DNA of 64,000 nt, from the NCBI RefSeq assembly GCF_017308975.1, contig NZ_JADWPD010000022.1:1-64000 (forward strand), in the 5' to 3' direction. The notes under the pieces were generated by a model. That model searched no databases, was not told the DNA's origin, and saw only the letters and a list, made by a program, of their open reading frames with translations. This document shows, in pieces, positions 1 through 8,462 of the stretch; position 1 is the stretch's first letter; the number at the start of each line of letters is the position of its first letter. The position numbers and the translations under genes are program-made. Source of the DNA: Amycolatopsis sp. MtRt-6 (GTDB lineage Bacteria > Actinomycetota > Actinomycetes > Mycobacteriales > Pseudonocardiaceae).

Positions 1-10
1 TAATGGATCA

Positions 11-73
11 CGTGGGGCCTCTGGAACTCTAGGATTCGATCTTCGCAAATCCAGTCCTACCAGGGGCCCCACG
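11..73. terminator. Inverted repeat, possible terminator
   Basis: Arms at 11-24 and 60-73 pair over 14 bases with one mismatch (CGTGGGGCCTCTGG against CCAGGGGCCCCACG), around a 35-base loop. No gene can be supported in 1-125. The hairpin could end a transcript entering from the left, but it lacks a T-run, so the role is a guess. Confidence 0.3.
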
Positions 74-125
74 CCTCATCCCACGCCAACACGCCCACCC
101 GAGCCCAGCCCTACTGAGAAAACCT

Positions 126-237
126 CAATGTGGCCTTCGGTGCGTCCAACGCACCCAATGTGGCCTTCGGTGCGTCCAACGCAACCAATGTGGCCTTCGG
201 TGCGTTGGACGCAACCAAGGCCACATTGGGTGCATCC
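126..237. repeat. 30-bp tandem repeat, three units plus inverted partial unit
   Basis: Three consecutive 30-bp units begin CAATGTGGCCTTCGGTGCG at 126, 156 and 186, followed by an inverted partial unit (CAAGGCCACATTGGGTGC) from 216. Each unit has an internal hairpin (TGCGT..ACGCA), and the direct and inverted units can fold on each other. The same family recurs at 51232-51318. Both copies lie just 3' of a minus-strand gene, so a terminator-like or dispersed-element role is possible. Short reading frames across it are artefacts. Confidence 0.75.
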
Positions 238-258
238 CGGGACCCCGGACGCGCGGAC

Positions 259-876
259 CTAGGTGTGCCGCAGCGGCGGGTTCGCCGTCACCCCGAGCAC
301 GCGCGCGACCAGCCAAGCCAGGGCGTCCGCGGTCCGGGCCGGTGTGTCCGACGGCTGCATGACGTGCGACAACACCGCACGCACCACCAGGTCGATCACC
401 ACCGCGACCCGGTCGTCGCCCAGCGGGGGCCGGTAAGCCGCCACGCGGCCCGCCAGCATGCGCTTCGCCTGGGTGAGCAACGCGCCCGCGTCCGTCGTCA
501 GCAGGGGCAGGAGCTCCGGTGCCGTGCCGTGTGTTGCCGAGACGATCGCGCGGAGCAGCGTGTTGTCGTCGGCCAGCTCGAGGACTCCGCGGACCGCGTC
601 GTAGATCGCCTCGACGAGATCTTCCGGGTGGCGGTCGAAGGCCGCGCCGACGACCGAAAGGAACCCGTCGAGCTCGTGCGCGACCATCGCCTCGGCCAGC
701 GCGGCCTTGGAGCCGATCTCGTTGTACACCGTCTGGCGGCTGACGCCGGCCAGCTCGGCCAGCCGGGCCATCGTGACGGCCTGCCAGCCGGATCTCGCCG
801 TCAGCTCGATCGCCGCGGCGATGATCGGGCGCCGGTGCTGACCGCCTTCCGCCGGCGCCGGGACCGCCCTGCTCAT
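259..876 (-). CDS. TetR family regulator, downstream of alkB
   Basis: A one-component repressor of about 205 residues. The N-terminal helix-turn-helix reads MARLAELAGVSRQTVYNEIG, typical of TetR, and the C-terminal part is a variable helical ligand domain. ATG starts exist at 885 and 876; 876 is chosen because MSRAV is the usual kind of N-terminus, but neither has a clear ribosome site. The gene begins within about 11 bases of the alkB stop, so it is probably cotranscribed and translationally coupled. By analogy with AlkX, which lies behind the alkB-rubredoxin gene of Dietzia, it may repress the operon in response to fatty acids or alkanes. The ligand is inferred. Confidence 0.85.
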   Translation of the reverse strand: MSRAVPAPAEGGQHRRPIIAAAIELTARSGWQAVTMARLAELAGVSRQTVYNEIGSKAALAEAMVAHELDGFLSVVGAAFDRHPEDLVEAIYDAVRGVLELADDNTLLRAIVSATHGTAPELLPLLTTDAGALLTQAKRMLAGRVAAYRPPLGDDRVAVVIDLVVRAVLSHVMQPSDTPARTADALAWLVARVLGVTANPPLRHT

Positions 877-886
877 GATCGGCATT

Positions 887-2296
887 CTAGGGCCCGGCCG
901 GGCCCATCCGCCCCGGTGCCACGAAGTCGACCTTCTCACGCACGCCGCAGTCCGGGCAGCACCAGGCGTCCGGGATCGACGCCCACGGCGTGCCGGCCGG
1001 GAAGCCTTCCCGAGGGTCGCCGCGCCGCTCGTCGTAGACGTACCCGCAGCCGGGGCACATGCCGCCCTCGGTGGCGTCGCCGTGGGTGTCGGCGATCTCC
1101 CGCGAAGCCGCCGTGACGCGGGTTCCGTAGCGCGCCAGCACCCGGGCCCGCTTGCCGGGCTGGATGTTGGCGCGCGAGATGTCGCCCTCGTAGTGGGCGA
1201 GCACCCGCGGGTCCATCACCCGGCGCCACAGCGGCGGGACGAGCGCCAGCACGATCATCCCGGCGTACCCGGTGGGCAGCACCGGCGACTCGGCGAAGTC
1301 GCGCAGCGTCTGGTAGCGGCGGGTCGGGTTGGCGTGGTGGTCGCTGTGCCGCTGCAGGTGGTAGAGCAGGACGTTGGTGGCGATGTTGTTGGAGTTCCAG
1401 CTGTGGCTGGGGTCGACGCGCTCGTACCGCCGCCGCCCGGGCACCCCGGCCCGCTGCCGCAGCATGCCGTAGTGCTCCATGTAGTTGACGACCTCCAGCA
1501 GCGAAAACCCGACGACCGCCTGGATCACCAGGTAGGGCAGGATGCCCGGGCCGAGCCACACCACCATCGCCGCCCACAGCACCGCGGACATCAGCCAGGC
1601 GTTGAGCACGTCGTTGCCGAGCCGGTAGGGGTGGCGGTCGCGCCGGGCGTAGCGCTTGCGCTCCAGCCGCCACGCCGACTTCAGCGAGCCGAAGACCGTC
1701 CGCGGCCAGAAGCGGTAGAAGCTTTCGCCGACGCGGCTGCTCGCCGGGTCCTCCGGCGTGGCCACGCGGACGTGGTGGCCGCGGTTGTGCTCGATGTAGA
1801 AGTGCCCGTACCAGCTCTGCGCCAGCGCGATCTTCGACAGCCAGCGCTCGTGGCTCTCCTTCTTGTGCCCGAGTTCGTGCGCGGTGTTGATGCCGATCCC
1901 GCCGACGCACCCGATCGACACGGCGAGGCCGATCTTGTCCGGCACGGTGAGGTCGCCCCGCGCGATCAGCCAGAACGCCGCCGCGAAGCCGAGGTACTGG
2001 ACAGGCAGGAAGGCGAAGGTGATCCAGCGGTAGTAGCGGTCGTTCTCCAGCCGCGCGATGACGTCGTCGGGCGGGTTGCTCCGGTCCAGCCCGGCGACGA
2101 GGTCGACGAGGGGCACGACCACGAGGATCACGACCGGCCCGATCCAGAACCAGCCACCCCACCCGGTGGCGGCGTGCAGCCCGATGGCGAGGAACGCCAG
2201 GGAGGGCACGACCAGGCCGATCAGCCAGAGGTACCGCTTGCGGTCGCGCCACAGCCCGGTCGAGCCGGCGGGCAGGGTCCCGGTCGCTTCGCTCAT
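887..2296 (-). CDS. alkB: Alkane 1-monooxygenase fused to rubredoxin
   Basis: A membrane non-heme diiron hydroxylase (469 residues) that oxidises medium to long n-alkanes to 1-alkanols. All four histidine signatures are visible: HELGHKKE, EHNRGHH, LQRHSDHH and the NYMEHYG motif, between hydrophobic segments. The last ~60 residues are a rubredoxin with two CxxCG-type iron knuckles (CPGCGYVYD and CCPDCGV), so the electron donor is built in, as in AlkB-rubredoxin fusions of Dietzia, Nocardioides and related actinomycetes. The start at 2296 (MSEATG) is set by a strong AAGGAGGG site just upstream. A rubredoxin reductase would be needed from elsewhere. The TetR gene follows directly. Confidence 0.95.
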   Translation of the reverse strand: MSEATGTLPAGSTGLWRDRKRYLWLIGLVVPSLAFLAIGLHAATGWGGWFWIGPVVILVVVPLVDLVAGLDRSNPPDDVIARLENDRYYRWITFAFLPVQYLGFAAAFWLIARGDLTVPDKIGLAVSIGCVGGIGINTAHELGHKKESHERWLSKIALAQSWYGHFYIEHNRGHHVRVATPEDPASSRVGESFYRFWPRTVFGSLKSAWRLERKRYARRDRHPYRLGNDVLNAWLMSAVLWAAMVVWLGPGILPYLVIQAVVGFSLLEVVNYMEHYGMLRQRAGVPGRRRYERVDPSHSWNSNNIATNVLLYHLQRHSDHHANPTRRYQTLRDFAESPVLPTGYAGMIVLALVPPLWRRVMDPRVLAHYEGDISRANIQPGKRARVLARYGTRVTAASREIADTHGDATEGGMCPGCGYVYDERRGDPREGFPAGTPWASIPDAWCCPDCGVREKVDFVAPGRMGPAGP

Positions 2297-2346
2297 CACA
2301 CCCTCCTTGGCGGCTGAGTGGACAAGACGGTAGCCGATGTCCAGGT

Positions 2347-2377
2347 AGCTTGACAACATCTCAGTCGATGTAAAGCT
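2347..2377 (-). promoter_or_regulatory. Probable TetR operator/promoter of alkB
   Basis: About 60 bases upstream of the alkB start lies ACATC-TCAGTC-GATGT, flanked by AGCTT and AAAGCT, an imperfect inverted repeat. On the minus strand TTTACA within it could act as a -35 element. The rest of the 2297-2737 intergenic stretch shows no gene; it must also hold the conservon promoter. Confidence 0.5.
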
Positions 2378-2737
2378 GCGCAGGATTGCGCTCAACTCGC
2401 GCACACCGAACCAGCTGAATTCACTTTCACCCGTTCGGCCCAGTGATCGACACCGCGAATCAATCCACAACGCCAGTACCTGAGGAAATACCGGTAATCG
2501 CCCCGGAGCAGACAGTAAACGCCGTTCGCCGCCCGCCGGACGAGTGTCCGCAAGCCGGGTCGCGCCGAACAGGTGTCCGGGGTTCGTGGTAAAAAACGGA
2601 CCCTGATCGATTCCGCGGCAACACGGAGGGTGAGGCGAAGACGGGTGACGGCGGCCGCTGTGTCCCATCGTCGTGTCCGCTTCCTCGTCCGGGTCCCCTT
2701 TCCTCGCCGACCGTCACTCAGGAGTTCGTGAACCGCC

Positions 2738-5131
2738 GTGCTGAACAAAGACCCCAGGGACGAGTCGGACAAGCCGTACGACAAGTCGATCCGCAAAAGG
2801 CTGACCAGGACCGTTCTCATTCCCAGCGTGACACTGCTGGTGCTGTGGATCGCCGTCTCGTCCTACTTCCTCTTCAATGGCGTATATGTCCGCTTGGTCG
2901 CGGCGTCCGTCCGTGAGGTCTCGATCCCCGCCGCCACAGCGCTGGCCGAGTTCCAAAAGGAACGCCAGACCGCGCTGCAGTACCTCGACGACCCGGCGCT
3001 CGGCCCGGCCCGGCTCCAGCAGCAGCAGAAGGCCACCGACGAAAAGCTCGCCACGCTGAAGGACGCCTTCGCCGCGACGATCTCCAACTCGCCGGACGAG
3101 ATCGCGTCCAAGGTGAACGCGCTGAAGTCCCAGTTCGACCAGCTGCCCGTGCTGCGCTCGCAGATCAGCTTCCGCAGCATCGACCGCGCGCAGGTCAACG
3201 CCTACTACAACGGCGTGATGGACACCGCGTCCAACCTCTTCGACACCCAGGCCCGGATCGTCCCCGACTCCGAAGCCGCGACCGGCGGCATCACGGCGAC
3301 GACGGTCTTCCGCGCCGGCGACATGATGTCGCGCGAGACGTCGCTGGTCTCGACCGCCTTCGCCGCCGGGACGTTCGCGCCCAGCGACTTCGCCCAGTTC
3401 GCGCAGCTGTCCGGGATCTACCGGACGCAGCTGGAGCAGGTCGCGCCGTTCCTCGACCCGGGCGTCCGCCAGAAGTACCAGGCGCTGACCACCAGCACCG
3501 CCTGGCGGCAGCTGGCGACCGCCGAAGAGGCGATCGTCAAGCACGGCCCGTGGTCGGCCGGCGAGCAGAACTCCGTGCCGGTGTCCGAAACGGACTGGCA
3601 GAACGCGACGAACCAGGTCGCCCAGGGCCTCAACGACCTCGCCATCACCCAGGCGGACAAGGTCTCGGCCGCGGCGATCGACGCCGGCGACGCCCAGCTG
3701 CGCAACGTGATCCTCGGCAGCATCGTGGCCCTGCTCGCCTCGCTCGCCGCGATCATCGTCGCGGTGCGGGTGTCCCGCTCGCTCGTCGACCGCGCGCTGA
3801 TGACGCGCCTCGCGCGGCTGCGCAACGACTCCCTCGACCTCGCCCGCAACCGGCTGCCCGACATCGTGGAGCGGCTGAAGAGCGGCGAACCCGTGGACCT
3901 GAAGGAAGAACTCCCCCGGCTCGACCACGGCCGCGACGAGATCGGGCAGGTGGCCGAGGCGTTCAACGTCGCCCAGCTGACCGCGGTCAACGCCGCGGCG
4001 AGCGAGGCCAAGGCCCGCAGCGGTGTGCACAACGTGTTCCTCGGCATCGCGCACCGCAACCAGGTCCTGGTCCACCAGCAGCTGCAGATCCTCGACGAGA
4101 TGGAAGCGCGCGAGGACGACTCGACGCAGCTGGCGGCGCTGTTCCAGCTCGACCACCTCGCCGCCCGCGCCCGCCGCACCACCGAGAACCTGATCATCCT
4201 CGGCGGGAAGCAGCCCGGCCGCCGCTGGCGCAAGCCGGTCGCGCTGATGGAGGTCCTGCGGGCCGCCGTCTCGGAAACCGAGCAGTACGCCCGGGTCCAG
4301 GTCGAGCAGGTCGCCGACGTCGCCATCGTCGGCGCCGCGGTGGCCGACACGATCCACCTGGTCGCCGAGCTGGTCGACAACGCGACGTCGTTCTCGCCGC
4401 CCGGCTCGCCGGTCGAGGTGACCAGCCGGATGGTCGCGCGCGGCGTCGTCGTCGACGTGTCGGACCAGGGGCTCGGCATGAAGGACGGCGTCCGCGAGTG
4501 GGCCAACGCGATGATGGCCGAGGCACCCGAATTCGACGCGATGGCCCTGCGGGCCGACTCCAGCCTCGGCCTGTTCGTGGTCGCGCGGCTGGCGGCCCGG
4601 CTCGGCATCACCGTCACCTTCGACCCGTCCCGCTACGGCGGCCTCCGCGCCACCGTGCTCATCCCCACCCAGCACCTGGCCGGCGAGGACGGCGGTCAGG
4701 CCCCGGAGACCTCACCGGCCGAGACCACCGCGGTCCTCGCCCCGGTGGGTGCCCCGGCACCCCAAGCGGCAGAAAGCTCGCTCCGCACGATGGACACGCC
4801 CAGCTCGTTCAGCGGCCAGATCCCGATGAAGCGAGAGAGCAAGCCGAGGCCGTACCCGGCACGTGCCCTCACCCCGCCCGACGCCCTGCCCGACGTGCCG
4901 GCGGCGGCGCCGGAGCCGGCCATCACGCCGGCCACGGAGGTGAAGCCGACCGACGACCGGCCCCGGCTGCCCCGGCGGGAGCCGCAGCAGAACCTCGTCG
5001 CCCAGCTCGAGAACGAACCCGACGACAGCGCCGACGACGTCGTGGCGCCGGGGGAAGGCACCGCGCGCACGCTCGCGGCGTTCCACAAGGGCACCCGCCG
5101 CGGGCGCGGCGGACCGGAAGACGACTCGTAA
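2738..5131 (+). CDS. Conservon sensor kinase (nitrate-sensing NIT, HAMP, HATPase)
   Basis: First gene of a conservon, the actinobacterial four-gene unit resembling a eukaryotic G-protein relay. The 797-residue membrane protein has a transmembrane helix near residues 27-50, an extracellular helical NIT-like sensor, a second membrane helix near residues 327-345 (LGSIVALLASLAAIIVAV), a HAMP-like linker and a HATPase domain with N-box (ELVDNATSFSPPGS) and G-box (DQGLGMKDG). The last ~200 residues are Pro/Ala-rich and disordered. No canonical phosphorylatable H-box is obvious, as in other CvnA proteins. The GTG start at 2738 is the only one before an upstream stop; AGGAG lies 14 bases away. Confidence 0.9.
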   Translation: MLNKDPRDESDKPYDKSIRKRLTRTVLIPSVTLLVLWIAVSSYFLFNGVYVRLVAASVREVSIPAATALAEFQKERQTALQYLDDPALGPARLQQQQKATDEKLATLKDAFAATISNSPDEIASKVNALKSQFDQLPVLRSQISFRSIDRAQVNAYYNGVMDTASNLFDTQARIVPDSEAATGGITATTVFRAGDMMSRETSLVSTAFAAGTFAPSDFAQFAQLSGIYRTQLEQVAPFLDPGVRQKYQALTTSTAWRQLATAEEAIVKHGPWSAGEQNSVPVSETDWQNATNQVAQGLNDLAITQADKVSAAAIDAGDAQLRNVILGSIVALLASLAAIIVAVRVSRSLVDRALMTRLARLRNDSLDLARNRLPDIVERLKSGEPVDLKEELPRLDHGRDEIGQVAEAFNVAQLTAVNAAASEAKARSGVHNVFLGIAHRNQVLVHQQLQILDEMEAREDDSTQLAALFQLDHLAARARRTTENLIILGGKQPGRRWRKPVALMEVLRAAVSETEQYARVQVEQVADVAIVGAAVADTIHLVAELVDNATSFSPPGSPVEVTSRMVARGVVVDVSDQGLGMKDGVREWANAMMAEAPEFDAMALRADSSLGLFVVARLAARLGITVTFDPSRYGGLRATVLIPTQHLAGEDGGQAPETSPAETTAVLAPVGAPAPQAAESSLRTMDTPSSFSGQIPMKRESKPRPYPARALTPPDALPDVPAAAPEPAITPATEVKPTDDRPRLPRREPQQNLVAQLENEPDDSADDVVAPGEGTARTLAAFHKGTRRGRGGPEDDS

Positions 5132-5184
5132 TCCCCGGCCACACAACGGAAAGTCCACACAGGAAAGTCAGGGTCTGAAGTCGA

Positions 5185-5610
5185 ATGAACGAGTACGGGA
5201 ACCCCAAACCCGATCTCAACTGGCTGCTTGACGACATGGTGAACCGCGTGGTCGGCGCGCAGAACGCCATCGTGCTCTCCGCCGACGGGTTGCTCATCGG
5301 CAAGTCGGCCGGGATGAGCAAGGACGACTCGGACCAGCTGTCGGCCATCGCCTCCAGCCTGCAGAGCCTCGCCAAGGGGGTGAGCAAGCAGTTCAACCGC
5401 GGCCCGGTGCTGCAGAACATGATCGAGATGGAGCGCGGCTACCTGTTCGTCTCCGCGGCCGGGCAGGGCGCCTGCCTCGCCGTGCTGGCCGCCGACAACG
5501 TCGACGTCGAAATGATCGCCTACGAGATGAGCCGGCTCGTCAAGCGCGTCGGCGACTACATGGCGTCCGCGCCGCGAGAAGCGGCGTCGGTGCTCCGGGA
5601 GGCCACATGA
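5185..5610 (+). CDS. Roadblock/LC7 domain protein (CvnB type)
   Basis: Small soluble roadblock/LC7 protein of 141 residues (LNWLLDDMVNRVVGAQNAIV at the N-terminus), the second conservon component. Members of this family act as a scaffold or GTPase-activating partner for the conservon GTPase. It lies 53 bases after the kinase gene and its stop overlaps the next start by ATGA, implying translational coupling. Confidence 0.92.
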   Translation: MNEYGNPKPDLNWLLDDMVNRVVGAQNAIVLSADGLLIGKSAGMSKDDSDQLSAIASSLQSLAKGVSKQFNRGPVLQNMIEMERGYLFVSAAGQGACLAVLAADNVDVEMIAYEMSRLVKRVGDYMASAPREAASVLREAT

Positions 5611-5978
5611 GTGCCGAAGACGGCTGGTACGACGAAGCCGCCGGGCCGCTGGTCCGGCCGTACACGATCACCAGCGGCCGGACGCCGGCCGGCACCGCGC
5701 GGCTGGACCTGTCGACGCAGGTGATGACCCTGCGGTCGGAACAGGAGCCGGCCGGGCTGGGCCCGGAGCACAACGCGATCGTGCAGCTGTGCCGCCACCC
5801 GGTGTCGATCGCCGAGATCGCCGTCTACGTCAAGATCCCGCTGGGGGTCGTGCGGGTGCTCGTCGGCGACCTGATCGAACGCGGCCTCGTCATCACGCGG
5901 TCCCCTGCCCACAACCCGGCGCAGGCGCCGGACCTCGAAACTCTCCAGGCGGTTCTCGATGGCCTCATCAAGTACTGA
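5607..5978 (+). CDS. DUF742 protein (CvnC type)
   Basis: Third conservon gene, 123 residues, DUF742. The N-terminus carries the family pattern of a short acidic lead followed by LVRPYTITSGRTPA; the middle resembles a winged helix (VSIAEIAVYVKIPLGVVRVLVGDLIERGLV). It overlaps the gene before it by four bases and the GTPase gene after it by 20 bases. Biochemical function is not established. Confidence 0.92.
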   Translation: MSAEDGWYDEAAGPLVRPYTITSGRTPAGTARLDLSTQVMTLRSEQEPAGLGPEHNAIVQLCRHPVSIAEIAVYVKIPLGVVRVLVGDLIERGLVITRSPAHNPAQAPDLETLQAVLDGLIKY

Positions 5979-6549
5979 CGGCACGGGGGCGGACATGGTC
6001 CCCACGCCGGTCAAGATCATCATCGCGGGTGGTTTCGGCGCCGGGAAGACCACGATGGTCGGTTCGGTCAGCGAGATCCCGCCGCTGACCACCGAGGAGG
6101 TGCTCACCGAGGCGAGCGCCGGCGTCGACGACCTGTCCGGTGTCGAGCGGAAGACGACGACGACCGTCGCGCTGGACTTCGGCCGGATCACCATCTCGCC
6201 GCGGCATGTGCTGTACCTGTTCGGGACGCCGGGCCAGGCGCGCTTCTGGTTCATGTGGGACGACCTGGCCCGCGGGGCGATCGGGACGGTCGTGCTGGTC
6301 GACACCCGGCGGCTGGAGACCAGCTTCGCCGCGATCGACTTCTTCGAGCGCCGGAAGATCCCGTTCGTCGTCGCGGTGAACTGCTTCGACAACGCCCCGC
6401 GCTACACGGCCGACGAGATCCGCGAGGCCCTGGTGGTCCCGGACCGTGTGCCGATCGTCATGTGTGACGCACGCGACCGCGACTCCAGCAAGCTCGCGCT
6501 CATCCGGCTCGTCAAGCACGCGATGACCGTGGTGCCGGCGCGGGTCTGA
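5959..6549 (+). CDS. Conservon Ras-like GTPase (CvnD type)
   Basis: Small GTP-binding protein, 196 residues, the output element of the conservon. The P-loop GGFGAGKTT is intact and the G3 region reads FGTPGQARFWFMW, where TPGQ replaces the usual DxxG. The G4 position is NCFD rather than NKxD, as is common in this family. An in-frame ATG at 5995 with a G-rich site is an alternative start, but the earlier ATG gives the usual family N-terminus. Downstream effectors are not visible here. Confidence 0.92.
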   Translation: MASSSTDGTGADMVPTPVKIIIAGGFGAGKTTMVGSVSEIPPLTTEEVLTEASAGVDDLSGVERKTTTTVALDFGRITISPRHVLYLFGTPGQARFWFMWDDLARGAIGTVVLVDTRRLETSFAAIDFFERRKIPFVVAVNCFDNAPRYTADEIREALVVPDRVPIVMCDARDRDSSKLALIRLVKHAMTVVPARV

Positions 6550-6677
6550 GACCTGCGCGTTGTCCGCTTTTGTCCGCACTGGACATCCCCGGTGTCCGTT
6601 GTGGCCCTGCGTGGCCGCGACGGGCACCGGCGTACCCACATGGCCCAATTGACTGGACCACCCGGGTGCAGACTTTT

Positions 6678-6697
6678 AGTTGAGCACGCATCCAACT
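6678..6697 (+). promoter_or_regulatory. Inverted repeat before the prenyltransferase
   Basis: AGTTG and CAACT arms flank ten bases, ending 14 bases before the GTG start at 6712. The spacing is compatible with an operator over a promoter of a nearly leaderless transcript. No dedicated regulator gene lies next to it. Confidence 0.3.
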
Positions 6698-6711
6698 GAT
6701 AGCATCCGCTC

Positions 6712-7812
6712 GTGACGAGTCGCGTGCCGGAGTTTCCTGAATATATAAGGGAAAACTATCCGGCACAGGGTCGTCTCTTCGGCGACTTCCTGTGCGGCAT
6801 GTGGTCTACCGCCTGCGAAGCGCTCGATGTCCCATTGGAGCAGTCTGTCCGGACCACCCGGATGCTGCGGACCCTGTTGCCGGCGTGGTCGCACGAGCGG
6901 ATCGGGCCGGTTCCCGCCCGGCCGTCCTATGTGGCGGACGACGGCTTCCCGGCCGAGATGTCGGTCAACTGGTCCGGCGCGCGGCCGGAACTGCGGGTGC
7001 TGTTCGACAGCCTCGGCCACGAAGTGGCCTGGCCCGGCGACAGCGTTTTCCACAGCCGGCGCCTCGACCACGTCCGCGAGACGTTCACCCCACGCGCGGG
7101 CCGGCCGTCGCCGGCGCCGCTGTGGCATTCGATCGCCTGGCGGCCACCGTCCGAGGTGGTCCACAAGACGTACTTCGGGCTGTACTCCTGGCCGCACGCG
7201 CACCGCGAAGCGGCCGTCGCCGAAGCCATGGCGCGGCTCGGCATGGCCGAAGCCTGGGACACCACCCGGCGTCACGTCGAAACTGTCGAAGGCGACCGCG
7301 AAATCGAGTTCTTCGCCGTCGACCTGACCGACGAAGCGCAGGCCCGCGTCAAGATCTACTACCGCAACCACGGGGCCGGGCTCGCGGAGGTCGAGCGCGT
7401 CGCCGCCGTGGCGCGGCACCACGACTCCGGCCGCGCGCAGGCGGCCTACCGGACGCTGGCCGGCGAAAGCACCGACGCCGGCGAAGCGGCGTTGAGCTGC
7501 CTGGCGTTCCGGTCCGGTGTGGACCGCGCCGCCGAGTCCACGACGTACCTGCGGCTGCCCGCACTGGCACCCGACGACCGCGAAGCCGTGGACCGCACGG
7601 CCGCGCTGCTGCACGGCGAAGGCGTCGACCCCGGCCGGTTCCGCACCCTCGCCGCAGCGCTGGCACCCGCGCCGCCGAGCGACAGCCGGGGCGTGCTGGA
7701 ACTGGTCAGCTTCCGCGCGGCGGGCCGCCGCGGCGACGTGACCACGTACTTCCGGTTCCCGGTCTTCGACCGGCCGGCTCCCTCCCCGCTTTCGCCCGTC
7801 GACCTCGGATAG
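6712..7812 (+). CDS. DMATS-type aromatic prenyltransferase
   Basis: A 366-residue soluble protein with the pattern of the ABBA-fold tryptophan dimethylallyltransferase (DMATS) family: beta-strand motifs with Lys/Arg-Tyr pairs for diphosphate binding (KTYFGLYSWP, ARVKIYYRN, TTYLRLP, TTYFRFPVF) spaced along the chain. Family members move an allyl group from DMAPP or GPP to an indole or other aromatic ring. The acceptor is unknown. The GTG start fits the reading frame and upstream promoter region; the first codons are unusually AT-rich. It heads an operon with an HDO-like enzyme and a nucleotidyltransferase, an unusual partnership. Confidence 0.82.
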   Translation: MTSRVPEFPEYIRENYPAQGRLFGDFLCGMWSTACEALDVPLEQSVRTTRMLRTLLPAWSHERIGPVPARPSYVADDGFPAEMSVNWSGARPELRVLFDSLGHEVAWPGDSVFHSRRLDHVRETFTPRAGRPSPAPLWHSIAWRPPSEVVHKTYFGLYSWPHAHREAAVAEAMARLGMAEAWDTTRRHVETVEGDREIEFFAVDLTDEAQARVKIYYRNHGAGLAEVERVAAVARHHDSGRAQAAYRTLAGESTDAGEAALSCLAFRSGVDRAAESTTYLRLPALAPDDREAVDRTAALLHGEGVDPGRFRTLAAALAPAPPSDSRGVLELVSFRAAGRRGDVTTYFRFPVFDRPAPSPLSPVDLG

Positions 7813-7832
7813 ACCACCGTAAGGAGCAGATC

Positions 7833-8462
7833 GTGACCGAGCAGGACGTCGAGCGTGTCGCCCGCCACAACGAGCAGCGGCAACGGGAGTACGAGGCGTC
7901 GGACCTGATCCGGCTGCTGACCGACGAGAACACCACGCCCGAGACGAAGAAGGCGGTGCTCACGTACCTGCAGCCGTGGTCGAACGCCTTCCAGCGGATG
8001 ATCAGCGCCCGGGTGACCTTCGAGAGCGACCCGGAGCTGCGCGCGCTCGCGTGCGAGCACCAGGCCGAAGAGGTCGGCCACGACAAGATCCTGGCCCGCA
8101 GCCGCGCGGACGACCGGGAACTGGTGTGGGACCCGGTGATCGAGATGGGGGCGTCCTGGTTCGTCGACCAGTTCGCGATCCTGCCGGGAGTGCAGCGCGC
8201 GGTCCTGGCGCACCTGGCCCTCGAAGCGGGCAGCCTGGTGTTCAGCCAGGCGGGCACGAAGGCGTTCCCCGACGACGAATACTTCGGCCTGCACGACGAA
8301 GCCGACGTCGAGCACCTCGAGATGGGGTACGAGCTGCTGCGGCGGCGCGGCGACTGGACGCCGGAAGCGGTGATCACGGTGCTGGACCGGGCATGGCAGG
8401 TGATCGGCGTGGTTTCCGACCGCATCGCCGAGTGCGCCCGCCGCGATACGGTGGCGGCATGA
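7833..8462 (+). CDS. Heme-oxygenase-like diiron enzyme (HDO-type)
   Basis: An all-helical 209-residue protein. Two helices carry probable metal ligands: CEHQAEEVGH, and HDEADVEH, which fits the H-x3-D-x2-H signature of heme-oxygenase-like diiron enzymes such as SznF and CADD. Those enzymes use O2 for N-oxygenation, C-C cleavage or self-derived reactions. The GTG start has AAGGAG at 7821-7826 and lies 20 bases after the prenyltransferase stop, so both act in one operon. A TenA-like non-redox role is the main alternative. Substrate unknown. Confidence 0.68.
   Translation: MTEQDVERVARHNEQRQREYEASDLIRLLTDENTTPETKKAVLTYLQPWSNAFQRMISARVTFESDPELRALACEHQAEEVGHDKILARSRADDRELVWDPVIEMGASWFVDQFAILPGVQRAVLAHLALEAGSLVFSQAGTKAFPDDEYFGLHDEADVEHLEMGYELLRRRGDWTPEAVITVLDRAWQVIGVVSDRIAECARRDTVAA

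Noticed and set aside
126..237. CRISPR-like array
   Set aside because: Units are contiguous with no spacers, one is inverted, and no cas genes are present. It is a tandem/inverted repeat.
130..1116. 328-codon plus-strand frame over the first repeats and TetR gene
   Set aside because: It begins in the tandem repeat and mirrors the TetR gene, with no domain.
2714..4675. 653-codon minus-strand frame opposite the conservon kinase
   Set aside because: Composition is that of a mirror frame; the plus strand has NIT, HAMP and HATPase domains.
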